From: Exserohilum rostratum
Lineage: Eukaryota > Ascomycota > Dothideomycetes > Pleosporales > Pleosporaceae
DNA: 64,000 nt
Assembly (NCBI GenBank): GCA_026367775.1
Contig: CP111156.1
Span: forward strand, 1,922,001-1,986,000
Direction: 5' to 3'
Within the stretch, counting starts at the first letter, position 1; each line of letters starts with the position of its first letter. Under the pieces are notes generated by a model. The model was not told the DNA's origin and searched no databases. It was given only the letters and a program-made list of their open reading frames with translations. Shown piece after piece: positions 10,095 through 21,208 of this stretch. A program made the translations under genes and the position numbers.

Positions 10095-11810
10095 CTAGGC
10101 CTGGGGCGACCATTTACTCTTCGCCCTAATCTTCGCGCCATATATGTAGAATAAAATCGGTACAGGGATAAATACAACACAAATGAATGCCAAAAGACTT
10201 GTCGCCCATGGTACACCCAGGTTGTGGTACATAGCATGGGTAAAGAGAGGGAAAAAGGCTCCAGCAAATGATCGGATAAACGTATTAACTGCAATGGCGC
10301 TATTAGAATAGAAGCCGTAGCAGTCAATCAGATAGCTCATGCCCTGCCAGAAAGGGACCATGCAACCGAAGCCCAGAAGAGCGACGGAAAGGACCTGTGG
10401 TACCCAAAGGATATGGGGATTACTGGTCCAGGCAAACCAAAAGAGACCGACTGGAAGAGCGATGGCACCAATAATCATGGGCGGAAGGCGTTCCTCGGGG
10501 ATGATTTTACCGTGCTTGCGGAACGCACGCGTAAAGTTTGTAGCAGAGCTGTACGCGATGAGGCCAGCTCCCATGACAATTCCAACAATAAAAGCGCCAA
10601 AGGGAAGTTGGGAGACACCGAGGGACCAGCCGCGTTCTTGGTAAAAGGAGACTGGAAACTGAGCAACTGTAAGCTTGATGCAGATCATACGGCATTCAAG
10701 GGGCAAGGACACTTACAGCCTCGAAAAGCAAGTAGACGATACCGTACAGAAAACTCATGTAGGCTGTTACAAGGGCCAAGATGGGCTCCTGTACAAACAT
10801 GATGAAGGGTCTTAGCAAGTATACATTGACGACCCTATCGACTGTCAACTTGTTGGCATCCGCCGCAGCGTGGTATCGCTCATCGCCTGTCTCTTTGCGT
10901 AACCGAGCAGCTCGCAGCTGCAATATTCTTGCTGCCGAAGTCTCTGGAATGACCAGGTAGCCGATGACGCCAAAGAGACCAGCCATGATAAGAGTAATCC
11001 AGGACGTCCATCTCCAGCCAAGATGAGATTCAGTGATGAAACCACCTGCTATCGGTCCAGCTACAGGCCCAGCAAAACCGCCAGCCGCAAAAACACAAAT
11101 AGCATAGGATCGAGGGATAGGGTCCCATAGATCGGCGAGAGCTCCGCCTACGACTGCAAGAGGCGCTGAAGCAAAGAAGCCGCCCAGGAAGCGGCCAACG
11201 CAAACGGTGGCAATGTTCTGTGCCAGTGCAACGGGAATCTGGAAAATGGCGAAGAGGGCAAAGCCAAATATGAGCGGTGTCTTGCGCCCAAGGACCTCAG
11301 ACATGGGTCCGAATGCGATTGGCCCGAAGACGAATCCCTGTATTGATTTGGTTAGCCACGGGTCATGCAAGCCAAGGAGTAAGAAAATGGTAGATATACC
11401 AGGACAAATAGGGCTACACCAAGCGTAGCCGTAACTAAGTCGACATTGAACTTTTCTTGTACCACGACGAGGTTTACGCTGAAGATTGAACTGGCGAATG
11501 TGACGGTGAAGACCATGAGACCCATTGATATTGTGATTGCCCATCTTCGTCTGGTGGTCCAGCTTTTGGGGCTGTCGGGATCATTTGGCCCCTCAAACTC
11601 GACAAGGAAGCGATCTCTTAAGCTCGTGGCGGGCGCGTCGTCGCCAGGGCCTTTCTCAAGGTCTCGAGACGCATCGCTGGAAAGCTTGGCTTCGTCCTGG
11701 GTTTCTTCGCCCTCAGGGTATGCTGGTTCTAGGCGAGGGCTGTCAGATGGTAGAGCAGCGGGTGCCATTGATGCTTGTTGAGACTCTGCGTTGAAAGGTC
11801 GGTCTGCCAT
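10095..11810 (-). CDS. MFS transporter, DHA1 drug/polyamine:H+ antiporter type, three exons
   Basis: Exons on the minus strand are 11810-11400, 11337-10717 and 10658-10095. The introns are 62 nt (GTATAT...ACAG) and 58 nt (GTAAGT...TCAG), both phase 0, giving 531 residues. The joins restore family sequence: ALFVL joins GFVFGPIAFGP and YLLFEA joins FPVSFYQERGW. The soluble N-terminus (about 85 residues, acidic and serine-rich) leads into twelve expected membrane helices. Motif A is SEVLGRK after helix 2, and the antiporter motif C is seen as GGFAGPVAGPIAGGF. This pattern is that of fungal DHA1 transporters (FLR1/TPO1 relatives), which export drugs, polyamines or metabolites at the plasma membrane. 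The substrate is unknown. It stands alone, just left of the transposon nest. No biosynthetic gene adjoins it, so a cluster role is not supported. Confidence 0.9.
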
Positions 11811-12406
11811 GACAATGAAACAAGCCCATGCGTCGTGAAAGTCGCGAGTGTTTCTGGCTTGGGCATGGCGACGAGCGCCCCGGTATTTGTAGTCGTTTTA
11901 GGCCTCATGTGCTGCATGCCTTTATTCCCGGAGTTTAGGTGGAGATAATTCGCAGCTAAGGGGGACTGGGGCACCGCCGTCTGTGGCCCACTACCTCAGG
12001 CCCGCAGCCAAACGCCGGCCATGTGTCTAGGGGACCTGAGCCGAGCGAGTGACTCAGCATGCAACTGTCGCAGTTTAACGGCTTTAAAACTTCCAAGCAC
12101 TTGAAATAAGCAATTTGAAGGTTGTGAGCAAGGGACGTGATATGGTGGAAAAGAGCCTGCGACGTCACCACTATCCTCCAACGTTACTCTAGTGGTACAT
12201 GGCCTGCAGCCCCGTCGCGATAGCGGCCAGGTAGCCGTCATCACTTTTCCGAGAGGTTTTCCCATTCTACCTCGACTCCATCTGCTTCAGCCCTTTTTTT
12301 TTCAACGACACTAATAGAGCGCCCTTGTGCCTGTGCGGTTTGGCAACATGCGACAGTGCCTTCGCGCTCTCGGTATACCGAAACAGCGAGCGTTGAGATT
12401 CGCCTA
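11811..12406. other. transporter promoter region, abutting a transposon end
   Basis: About 600 bases lie between the transporter ATG and the first transposon end. No gene is recognised. The region should contain the transporter's promoter, and the pogo-like insertion therefore lies roughly 600 bp upstream of the coding start. Confidence 0.35.
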
Positions 12407-12412
12407 GCGGTA

Positions 12413-13915
12413 CGGAGGTGCCTTTCAAAAGTTCTTGCTGACAGGGGTTGTCTGGATTACTACCGAAATACTGCCGAAGCTTAGACAGATCTGTCCCGCC
12501 GCCCCTCTTTGTACTCATTGCCACCATCAAGTCTGATTATTTCTTGGATATGAAATGGAATCCGCTCTATCCAAGCCTGGATTTGGTGTTAAGGCAGCTC
12601 GGCCCAAGCCTCTAGCCATGCTTTTGATGCTTCTAATCTGTTCTTTGGTGCACCTTTCTTAGTAGTTCTCCTCTTTAGCCATGACCAGCATGGCTTAATA
12701 GCATTAAGATCAGGCGAATTGCCACACCAGAGAAGCTTCTCTACTTCTGCTTTTTAGTATACTAAACGCTGGGCATAGTGTGAGTGAGAAGGAGCTTTGT
12801 CTTCTTGAACGACAGTATCTGGCCTTGCTCTCTGACACTCCTTCGCAAAGGGGAGTAGCTTTGGGATTAGAACCTAAGTCTGGTAGCGCCACCAATCAAT
12901 CCCACCACCACCACGCCCATCGCGGGTGAGCTTACCAGTCTCTTTTGTCCATCTCCATTGAGGAGAGCGGCCTGGCTTAGCCCGTAATCCCATTCTCTTC
13001 ATGCCAGTTGCAAGCTCCCACTCCTCTCTCATCACCGGCTCTAGAGCCTCATTCATCTCAGCGATCTGGATAGCAGCGAGTCTCTTCTCCTGCGCCGTCT
13101 CAGGTCTCCAGACATGACAGGGACCCTTCTGGTCATAAGAGAAGCAGCCCCAGAACATAAACTCAGAGTATCCCTTCCACCTCTCTCGAATCACTAATTT
13201 GACAAACGCCTCGTCAGCTTTTCTCTAGACGCGATAGCCACCACGACGGTGGTTAAGCACGACAGAGGTCTCATCAGACCAGATGACGTTCTTCCAGTCC
13301 TCAAGAGACCAGTCTTTATGGGCAAGACACCAATTAAGCCTCTCCTATCTCATCTTCGTCGTCAACCCAGGCTTCCTCGTTGGCTTCGTCTTGCGATAAC
13401 CAGCTGCTTTGAGGACTCGCCACACCGTGGTGGACGATACGTCGAAGCCGTGAGCACTAAGATCACCCGCGATATCAGCACAGCTCTTCTCTCGTCCATA
13501 GCGGTCGCGGCGTACTTTCTCAATTGCAGTCTCGTGGATAGCTTCTTGTTTGCGTGGGCGGCCAGTACGGGGAGCGTCTTCAAGATACTCTGGGAGGAGC
13601 TTAATCATAGGCGCGTTAGGCTCAAAGCCTCGCTGGCAGGCTCTACCATAGATAGCGTCAATCGTACGTGGTGAAATGCCTGTAATCGCGCTAATCTGGG
13701 CGGTAGACTTGCCACAGAAAGGTGACTTAAGAGTAACGATCAAAGCACGAGTAGATAGATCTGTATTTGGGGCCATGGTACCGTCAAAAACACCAAAATA
13801 GTGGATATATCCAGCAATCTAGAGCTTCAAAAAGTTCAGATATCTGCCAAGAGAATCGGGCCGATTGATCAGCCGCTAGGCCGGCGCTAGCAAGAACTTT
13901 TGAAAGGCACCTCTG
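12413..13915 (-). mobile_element. Tc1/mariner-family DNA transposon, 1.5 kb, inserted in the pogo-like element
   Basis: Terminal repeats are visible: the left end CGGAGGTGCCTTTCAAAAGT at 12413 matches the inverted right end starting CAGAGGTGCC at 13915, and the match continues to TTCTTGCT. TA is duplicated at 12411-12412 and 13916-13917. Removing the element together with one TA re-creates the terminal repeat of the surrounding pogo-like element, which proves the order of insertion. A degraded second copy lies at 47995-49463. The general type (DD34-type transposase, 1.5 kb, short terminal repeats) resembles elements known from Pleosporales such as Molly, but a name needs a search. Confidence 0.85.
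12481..13776 (-). pseudogene. Tc1-like transposase with five in-frame stops
   Basis: The frame from ATG 13776 to TAA 12481 is 432 codons long without any frameshift, but stops interrupt it at 13345, 13225, 12874, 12754 and 12589 (leftmost base of each). The N-terminus carries helix-turn-helix modules (TRALIVTLKSPFCGKS and STTVWRVLKAAGYR). The catalytic part shows VIWSDETS with the first Asp, VVQEDKAPSHSHYAQ with the second (codon at 12799-12801) and LNAIKPCW, where the third acidic residue of the DD34 pattern is Lys (codon at 12694-12696). At least four stops are explained by one CpA-to-TpA transition each (CAG or CAA to a stop, or TGG to TAG via the other strand), as in RIP. The element is not active by itself. 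Confidence 0.9.
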
Positions 13916-14065
13916 TACTGGACGCCGAAACGCCGCGGACGGCCCAACGCCGGATTTGCCGCAACAACACCACAAAACTTGAGGCTATAGAGCTCTATAC
14001 AAACGCTGTTATCGCGAGAGTTTTTAATGTTGCAGTCTAGTAATATTAATAATATTTTAATCTAT

Positions 14066-15931
14066 CTATCGATATTTGGTTGGCAGCTTGATGGGGCGGC
14101 CGCAACGCGAGCGCGGAGGCAGTCGTGCTGCTGAGCTATTGGCTGGCTTCGCACTACTACTACCACTACTAGCGATAATATTTTTTGATTTTGGCTTTAT
14201 ACGGCGTTTAAAGCTAACTTTTTTGCCTATTTGGGAGTTTTTGGTAGCTTTTTGAAGTTGTTTATGGGCGGCTTGGCGGGCTATTTGGTGGGCGGCTTCT
14301 TCAGCTTTCCGCTTCTCGCGCTCTAGTTTTGCCTCCGCGCGCGCGCGCTGCCGCGCCTCTAGTTCTTAAGCTTTGAGTAGCTTTCTCTCCTCTCTAGCCT
14401 TAATCGCGATAGATTTTTAGCGTTGTAACTCCTCTTAATTGCGCTGTTTCTGCTTATATAGGCGGCGAGCTTCGCGTACTTTTTATAGAGACTAGAAAGT
14501 AGCTCTACTATAGTAATTATTAGATAGCTTAAGCGTGCTAGGCTAGGTGCGCTGCTTTCGCTGCCTCTTATTAATAAGAGCTACCTAAAGCTGCTTATTT
14601 TTACGCTAAAGAAACACTATATTAGCAGTTAGTTTTATTATAATTCTACTAAGTGCTAAGGTTAATCTAGAGCTCTATTTCTAGCTAGTAGCTTTATTAA
14701 TTAGCTGCTAAATTATTCTCTAGTTAGAAGCTAATGCTACTAATGCGTTTCTATTGCTATTAGTAGCTATAGTTTTAAATTTTTAGAGTATAACTTCTAG
14801 ATTAAATAGTAAGATTTTAGTAGCTTTAAAGGCTTAGAGAATTATAAATTCTTTAAACGCTACGCGCTAAGCTTACTAGAATAGTAGGAAGAAATAGAAT
14901 TTAGTAATAGGTAGCAGCCCTTAGCTAGTATCTATAAAGCTTAATAGCTTATTTAAATATATAGTAGATAGTAGCTTAAATAGCCTAACGTTAAGTAGCT
15001 ACAGCGTATAAGTTAAATGTAGCAGGAGGATAGCTAAAAGTATTTTATTCTAATTATAATAGTTAATAAAATCTATTATTATATAGCTATAATGCCTATC
15101 TATAAGGAGTAATTAGTAAGAAAATTAAGCTTTTAGCTTAGTAGCTAGATTAAACACTTGTTTAAGCTATTAGATACTAATATTATTATTTAACTAGCTA
15201 GTAGCTAATACCTTAATTTAGGTAGTATAAATATCTAGATTAAAACCTTAGAGCTATAAGTTCTAGATAGAGCTAGCTTAGCTAGAGTAGATAATACTTA
15301 GATCTAGATACGATCTATTAGTATAGATACATGCAATTACTATAATCTACTTACAATTGCTGTCTTAGATATTAGATCTTTTTAAGCTAGAGCGTAGAGA
15401 AGCCTAAGAAAAGATTCTAACTAAGCAGGACTATACTCTAATTATAAAGCCTTTCTTATCTATATTATATATATGCCGCGGCTCTACTTTATATTAATTA
15501 ATTTTTTAGCGCAGGAGCTTAAAATAGAGCTAATATTTCTTTTCTAAATCTACCTAGCGGCGGCTGTGATTAATAAGCGTATTGCGCTTAAGTAGAACAA
15601 GATGCGGATAACGATAGATAAAGCAATTAACCTAATAGTATCTAACCTGCCTCTAGGCTAGCTGCGAAGCGATATTTTAAATAATATTCTATGTAGGTAG
15701 TAGGCCTCGCTTGCTAAGTCTATCTATATATTTAATAAGCTTAGCTTTATATTGTAGGTGGAGCGCCTACCTATTCTCTACAGCTGCTTGTCTAGAGGTA
15801 GAAATGCCTTAGTAGCGGCGGCTTAGCGTTACTAGATTAATACTAAATTTTCTCGCGATTTTAGCGTATACAAGTTTTTCTCTAGGCTTTAAAGCATTAA
15901 TAGCAGCAAGCGCAGCGTCAATTAGTTGCAT
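14066..15931 (-). pseudogene. Fot/pogo-like transposase, heavily RIP-mutated
   Basis: A single frame of 622 codons runs from ATG 15931 to TAG 14066. The N-terminus (MQLIDAALAAINALKPREKL, then VYAKIARKFSI and LVTLSRRY) is the psq-type helix-turn-helix of fungal Fot/pogo transposases. After the first stop the same frame continues with GISTSRQAAVEN, also typical. The first catalytic Asp lies in NIDKKGF (codon at 15458-15460), a second catalytic region reads LLIDRHYSYI, and the third Asp is changed to Asn in LQLLNVRLF. The C-terminal part (14.1-14.4 kb) is basic and rich in Ala, Glu and Lys and ends RPIKLPTKYR. Tens of TAG/TAA stops interrupt the frame. Frame conservation with so many stops indicates decay by RIP rather than by indels. 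Confidence 0.8.
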
Positions 15932-16032
15932 TTTAGTTGCGTTGTGGGTGATAGAAGTGGATAGAATATTTAGTGGTTGAGCAGCGATCCGGCGTTCTGC
16001 CGTCCGCGGCGTTTTAGCGTCCGGCACCTCTA

Positions 16033-16867
16033 GTTCGCTTCTCTTCTGCCTGTGCATGGCCGTGGCTTGCTTATCCCCGCAGCAAGCGGTGACGGATATG
16101 TCATCGAGCCCAACGTTTCATCCCACCTTAGCCGCTTAGTGAGTTACGATGCAGGGCAATAGCAGCAAGATTAGCGTCAACGATGGCGACTTGGACGTGT
16201 GCGAGATTACCATTGACAAGAAGACTGTAGCATTGACCATTCAAACCAGACTCTTTGCCAGCCATTATTTCTATGAGCATGTTGCCTACAATGTGCACGC
16301 TCATTCTTCAGTTGTCAACTGCTAGTGGTGTCTTCTTGCAGTTCTGTATCGGTTGTCCTGGATGTATATACACATGTCATCCTAGATCTTTCAGGGTCCA
16401 AACAACATCCCACGTAAGCTAAACCCTGGTCTGGGTAATACGTAGTAATAGCTTCGACTTTCTAAATACACCCCCAAGATGCAGCTGCACAGACGCGGCC
16501 CAAGCAACTTGCAAGACGCAGGAATTGGACCATGCAAAGAACATACACAGCACGAATTCCGACACAACCCACCACCTCGGCTTGCGGGCGCTCGAGGGCT
16601 ACCAAATTTATTCATCCTTCACACTAATTCTTTTACTTAAAATGCACTTTTCACCTCTTTGTTTTTGGATTTTTCCATGTCATCTTTCATTTGTGTACAG
16701 TGACTACTCGGTCTAACAGGCACGCGACAGCATCCACACATCTGCACACGCTTCTAAACACGATTGCAATAGACTGTTCAAGACTACCAAGCGATACACC
16801 CACATATCCACGGACAACTGATGGCGCTGCATCAGCCATCCCTCGTCATCTCCAACTGCACATTTCC
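16033..16867. other. intergenic spacer between transposon and BBC1
   Basis: About 830 bases of ordinary composition lie between the transposon end and the BBC1 stop codon. It should contain the BBC1 3' untranslated region. No gene, tRNA or repeat was recognised. Confidence 0.35.
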
Positions 16868-19800
16868 CTAGTTCCACCCAACCCAACTCTTACTCATCAC
16901 ACGCCAAACCCGTACTTCTCCTGATCTCAGATCGCCCATCTTGAAGCTTTCTGTTTTCACTTTCTTGTGCTCTCGTCCCTGTTCCCACGCTCGTACCTTT
17001 TTCTTGCTACCGTCCCATTCTACTACAACACCCACGTGGTCAGGCTTGCCTACGTCCATGCTGTACTTGGCATGCATAGGTCCAGTCTTGCCTTGGAACT
17101 TGGCGTTGCGGAAACTAATGATATCACCAGGACGTATTTCATCGTAAGACTGGGTTGATGCGTTGGCCAAGTTGGCGTAAACAAGAGCACCATACGAGCG
17201 GGTCGAGATTGGCGGAAGAGCGTCGCTGAAAGGCTTGAGCAACTCGTCAATGAGAACATGAGGTGCGCCATTTCCAACAATCGTGTTTTGCTTGGATTCA
17301 ATGGCTTTAGCAATCTGCCGGCCAAACTGCTCATAGGCACTCTCGAGCTGATCAGGACGCTGACGAGGAGGTGGGGGTTCCGTGCGTTGTTCAAGGTCGA
17401 CATCAGAGACATTGTTCGCCTCGAAACGGGCCGAGATGATTGTCTGAGAATAGTCAAGATATAGAACCTTGATCAACTTTTCTACAGTGTTGCCAGACTG
17501 CGATTCCTTCATGTCAACCACGATATCCTTACGACCTTGCAACGATGGGGGTAGCAGGTTCGGTTGAGTCCACCAATGGGATGAAACTCCAAGGTCGAGT
17601 TCTTGAGCCATGAAATCCTGATGCAGCATAGACGTTGGACGGGGCTGATCCATAGACGATCGTGTAGCCATCAAATGGCCAGCATCAAGGGACTTTCGAT
17701 TCGATAATAATCGCGGCGGAGCATCCATGGGCGGTATCAGTGGGGATTGAGCCTCTTGTGTAGGAGCAGGAGGCGGTGGTGGTGCACCTCGTTCTTGGGG
17801 CGCGAAAAGTGGCCCATGTTGAGGGGGAAGAGGTGGGGGAGCATGCTGGTGTGGTGGAACCTGAGGGGGTGGTGGTGGCGCCCGATCATGAGATTTCCGT
17901 GGAGGAGGTGAAGAGTACAGGTCATCATCGTCCTCGGACTCGGCTCTTTGATTTGGCAGAGTGGGAGGAACAGATGGAGGCATAGGCGGTGGAGGTCGGT
18001 TTTGTGGCGGAGGAGGTTGGCTTGGTGGAGGCGGCGGGGCTCCTCTAGAGCCTGGAGGTGAAGCAATCGGAGGAGGACCCGTGTATTTGAAGGGGTCATA
18101 TTCGTCATCGTCGTCTCCTTCTGGCTGAGCACTACGGTTCGGCGGTGGCATTGGTGGCAGGGGAGGAGCACCACGAGGAGCATCCGTTGACGATCGACCG
18201 GGCGGCTGCTGAGGTGGAGGTGGAGGCACCGCACGTTGGCCAGGAGGTACCGGTGGCATGCCGTGAGGTATGGTTGGTGATCGTCCCGAGGCCGGCTCGT
18301 CTGCTGCAGTGTCCTCTTCGACACTTGAACTTCTAGCATGTGACTTCAAAGCATCTTTGTGAGTTGCCTCAGGCGCCATGTCCGTATCGTAGTCGCCTTC
18401 ATAGTCCGTTTCTCCCTCGTTTCGATCCAATTTTCTTATAGGCAGTTCTCCATGGCGGGAAGGAGGCGCCTGTGTTGGTGGTGGTGGTGGAGGTGGTCGG
18501 CTTGCTGACGGAGAGCCAGGGCCTGCCCCTGGAATGGGTGGTACACGCCTTTCGGATAAATCGTGTGGCTGCTCACCTGTTGGAAAGTAAGAAGCCCGCT
18601 TTGCAGGCGGTGGTTGAAAAGTAGCAGAGGGCGTATTAGCGGCATCCGTCAACTCGTCACCAGATTCTGAGCCAGGGCCCGGTGACATAACCTGTGGAGG
18701 CGGTGGTGGTACGGGTCGAGCTAGACAATGTCAGAATACGTCAAAATTTCGTGTCATCTAAACTCACACGCTGAGGGTACTGGTGGTGGTGCAGGCCGTT
18801 CTATAATGTGTCAGACTCGGATTCAATTGGTGCCACAGATACAAAGCTCAATGCACACACATACTAGACACGCATACAGTCATGACATATTCCGACACAC
18901 CGTCACAAGTAACATAAGTCTTTGACAGTGTCTCGGGAAATGGCAGCTGCAGGTAGTCTTGGCCATGTTGTGTGAAGGCGTACAATGGCTTGCGAGGAAC
19001 CAAGAACTTACTGTCTGATGGCACAGGTGGAGGGCCCTCGCCAGTAGGGGTGCGCTCGACCGGCTGGGAGGCAACATCCTCTACATCGGGTACCTCGTCT
19101 GCTGCATGGGAACCAGTGACTGGGGCTGGAGCTTCTTCTTCCTTTTCCACAGAAAGCGAGCGGGTGTCTTGTTCCTGGGGCTGGGACTGTGCCTGTGCCT
19201 GTGGCAAAGGAGGAATACGGAACATAGGTACCGGTTGCTGAGGCGAAGTATATCCTTCCGATTCCTCAACCTTCTTATCCGTGATCGGTTTCTTCTTCGC
19301 AGGCTTTGGGGGCTTTGGAGGAAGAGCACCCATGGGTAGACCACCAAACATACCAGGCATTCCCATGCCTCCGCTCATCTTCGCCATGCGCTGGCGCAGC
19401 TCCAGTTTCCGTCTTGTTTCTGCATCCATCTCATCCTCCTCCTCTTCTTCCTCTTCTTCTTCGGCAGCGTCTTGTTCATCGCCAACGTCGGGTTCTTGCG
19501 CTGGGGCAGCAGCAGCTCGAGGCGCTGGTGGAGGCGGATGTCTACTCTTTGGCCTGTCCTCGTCGTCTTCGACGCTCGTGGATTCGGCACCGGCATCTTC
19601 AGTATCACCAGCGCCTGACTGGTCGGCGTCGTTCTCGCTGAGGAGCTCGCGGTTACGAGCCTGTGAGTCGGGAGACTTGACGTCCTGCGACGTACGCGGG
19701 CGAGCCTGGTCCACTGACGCACGAGGCTTAGGTCCACTGCCCACTCGTTCCAAGCCAGTGTCTTCACTGTCTTCGGCATGTGCATCCTGAGATGCGGTTC

Positions 19801-20719
19801 TCTTGGCCACCGGTGGTCGCTTGGGTTTCTCCTTCTGCATTGCGGCAGCCCTTTCGGCCTGCTCTTGCTGCTGCTTCTGAAGAAGAGCAATTCGTTCCTT
19901 CAAGCTAATCTTGGGCTGTTGCTGCTCCTCGCCCTCGTTTGAGTTGGGAGTATCATGGGAAACGAGTCCAGCACGCTCAGCGTCATTCTGGTCTCGCGCC
20001 TGGCGCTCCGCAATCTCTGGGTCTTCTTCGCGGCGATAAGTCTTGATTGGCGGGGCCTCTCGAGCAGGAGGTATGTAGGCATTGCGACTTGGCGGAGGAG
20101 CAACAAACGGTTTCTTGATAAAGCTAGTGGGCGCGCCGCCGGATGGCTTGAAGGGCTGGATTGGGGCGGCAGCCGGAGCATTGAAAGCCGCAATGCGATC
20201 CCGAAAGGCATTGGACTTGGCAGCGACGGGCGGCGGCGCCTTCTTAGCGGGTGCAGGTGGTTTGGCTGCGTCAGACTGGGCTTGGGGCGGCCCTGGTGAC
20301 TTTGCACTGGATGCAGACGGGGGCGACATGGGCGACATGGGCAGAGGAGTGGTTTTGGCGGCAGCTGGAATCTCTACCGGGGGCGGTTGGGGCTTGGGAG
20401 GCTCGGGCTGCTCGTGCTTGACAGGCTCGGGCTCCTGCTGGGGGACCTGAGGCATAGGAGGAGCTTCTTGTGCGGCAGGCTGCTCCAATGGCTTGTGTCG
20501 TGATGCCCGATTAGGTCGTGGCGGCGGCTCAGGCTCGTAGCGCTCGACGAAGTTCCTGGGGAAGAGGCCATCGTGCTTGTTGCCAGCATTGTCTACGTAC
20601 TCGCCGACATACCAGTCGTCGCCCTCCTCCTCGGTGACGGAAATGATCTGGCCGGCCTTGAAGTCGAGGTCGTCCTCGTGGGGGGACGAGTAGTCGTAGA
20701 CGGCCTTGACCTTGTACAT
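16868..20719 (-). CDS. BBC1: Bbc1/Mti1 SH3-domain protein of cortical actin patches, three exons
   Basis: Exons on the minus strand are 20719-19012, 18800-18768 and 18720-16868, giving 1197 residues. Intron 1 is 211 nt (GTAAGT...TATAG). Intron 2 is only 47 nt (GTGAGT...CTAG) and encloses, with intron 1, a 33-nt exon that encodes one RPAPPPVPS-type proline motif. Residues 2-60 form an SH3 domain (KVKAVYDYSSPHEDDLDF, DDWYVGEY, GLFPRNFVERY). The middle is disordered: proline-rich, with a run of about ten acidic residues near 19430-19460 and many PPPP tracts. The last 170 residues, with PGDIISFRNAKFQGK and DHVGVVVEWDG, are the AIM3/BBC1-type C-terminal domain with a cysteine-protease-like fold. 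Yeast Bbc1 binds type I myosins and restrains Las17/WASP-driven actin assembly in endocytosis; the same role is inferred here. It is divergently transcribed from RTR1. Confidence 0.88.
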
Positions 20720-21208
20720 GGCGGCAGGCAGGCGGGCGGGCGTGGTCGTGGTGGTCGACGACGGCGATGATGAAGGGGCTCCAGCTGCAGCAGGCTCGCT
20801 AAACTACAACGGACAGCTGCAGCAGTCCCTTGGGCACAGCAAAGGGACTACGGCAGGCGCAGGTGGGAGCTGTCTGGGGGTGTGGTGCACGGCGGGTTGC
20901 GGACGTCTAGCTGCAATGGCGCCAGAGTCAGCGGGAGAGGGACAGCGGGAGGCGCGGAAGGATGGGGCAGCATACCATTCACCCGTGGCAGCCATACAGC
21001 GGTGGGCGGCGGGGGGTGGAAGGGGGGTGGAAGGGGAGCGATGGGGGATGCAATGCGGCCGCGGGTGCCTCGTGGGAAAGGGTGGTGACGAAGCTCAAAA
21101 CAGCCCCGCGCAGCCCGACGCCCAGCTTGGCAGGCTGGCGCACGCCCGCTCCACTTTCACTCATCCTTTACGACGTAGCCACGGCGATCGCAACACCATC
21201 GCCGCCCC
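20720..21208. promoter_or_regulatory. shared divergent promoter region of BBC1 and RTR1
   Basis: The 489 bases between the two start codons must carry both 5' leaders and promoters. The region is GC-rich with G-run and GGGGTGGAAGGG-type repeats near 21010-21040 and no clear TATA box. Open frames in it are low-complexity and are not called. Confidence 0.5.

Larger units (their letters stand above)
12407..16030 (-). mobile_element. Fot/pogo-like DNA transposon, RIP-degraded, split by a Tc1-like insertion in its left terminal repeat
   Basis: Terminal inverted repeats of about 50 bp bound the element. The right end, read on the minus strand from 16030, starts GAGGTGCCGGACGC. The left end starts GCGGTA at 12407 and resumes as CTGGACGCC at 13918 after the Tc1-like insertion. 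Both then share AAACGCCGCGGACGGC and end AACGCCGGAT. TA dinucleotides flank the element at 12405-12406 and 16031-16032, as expected for a TA target duplication. Without the inserted element the length is about 2.1 kb, usual for Fot-type elements. The interior (14.05-15.9 kb) is AT-rich and CpA-poor, whereas the right 90 bases are almost unmutated. Confidence 0.8.
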
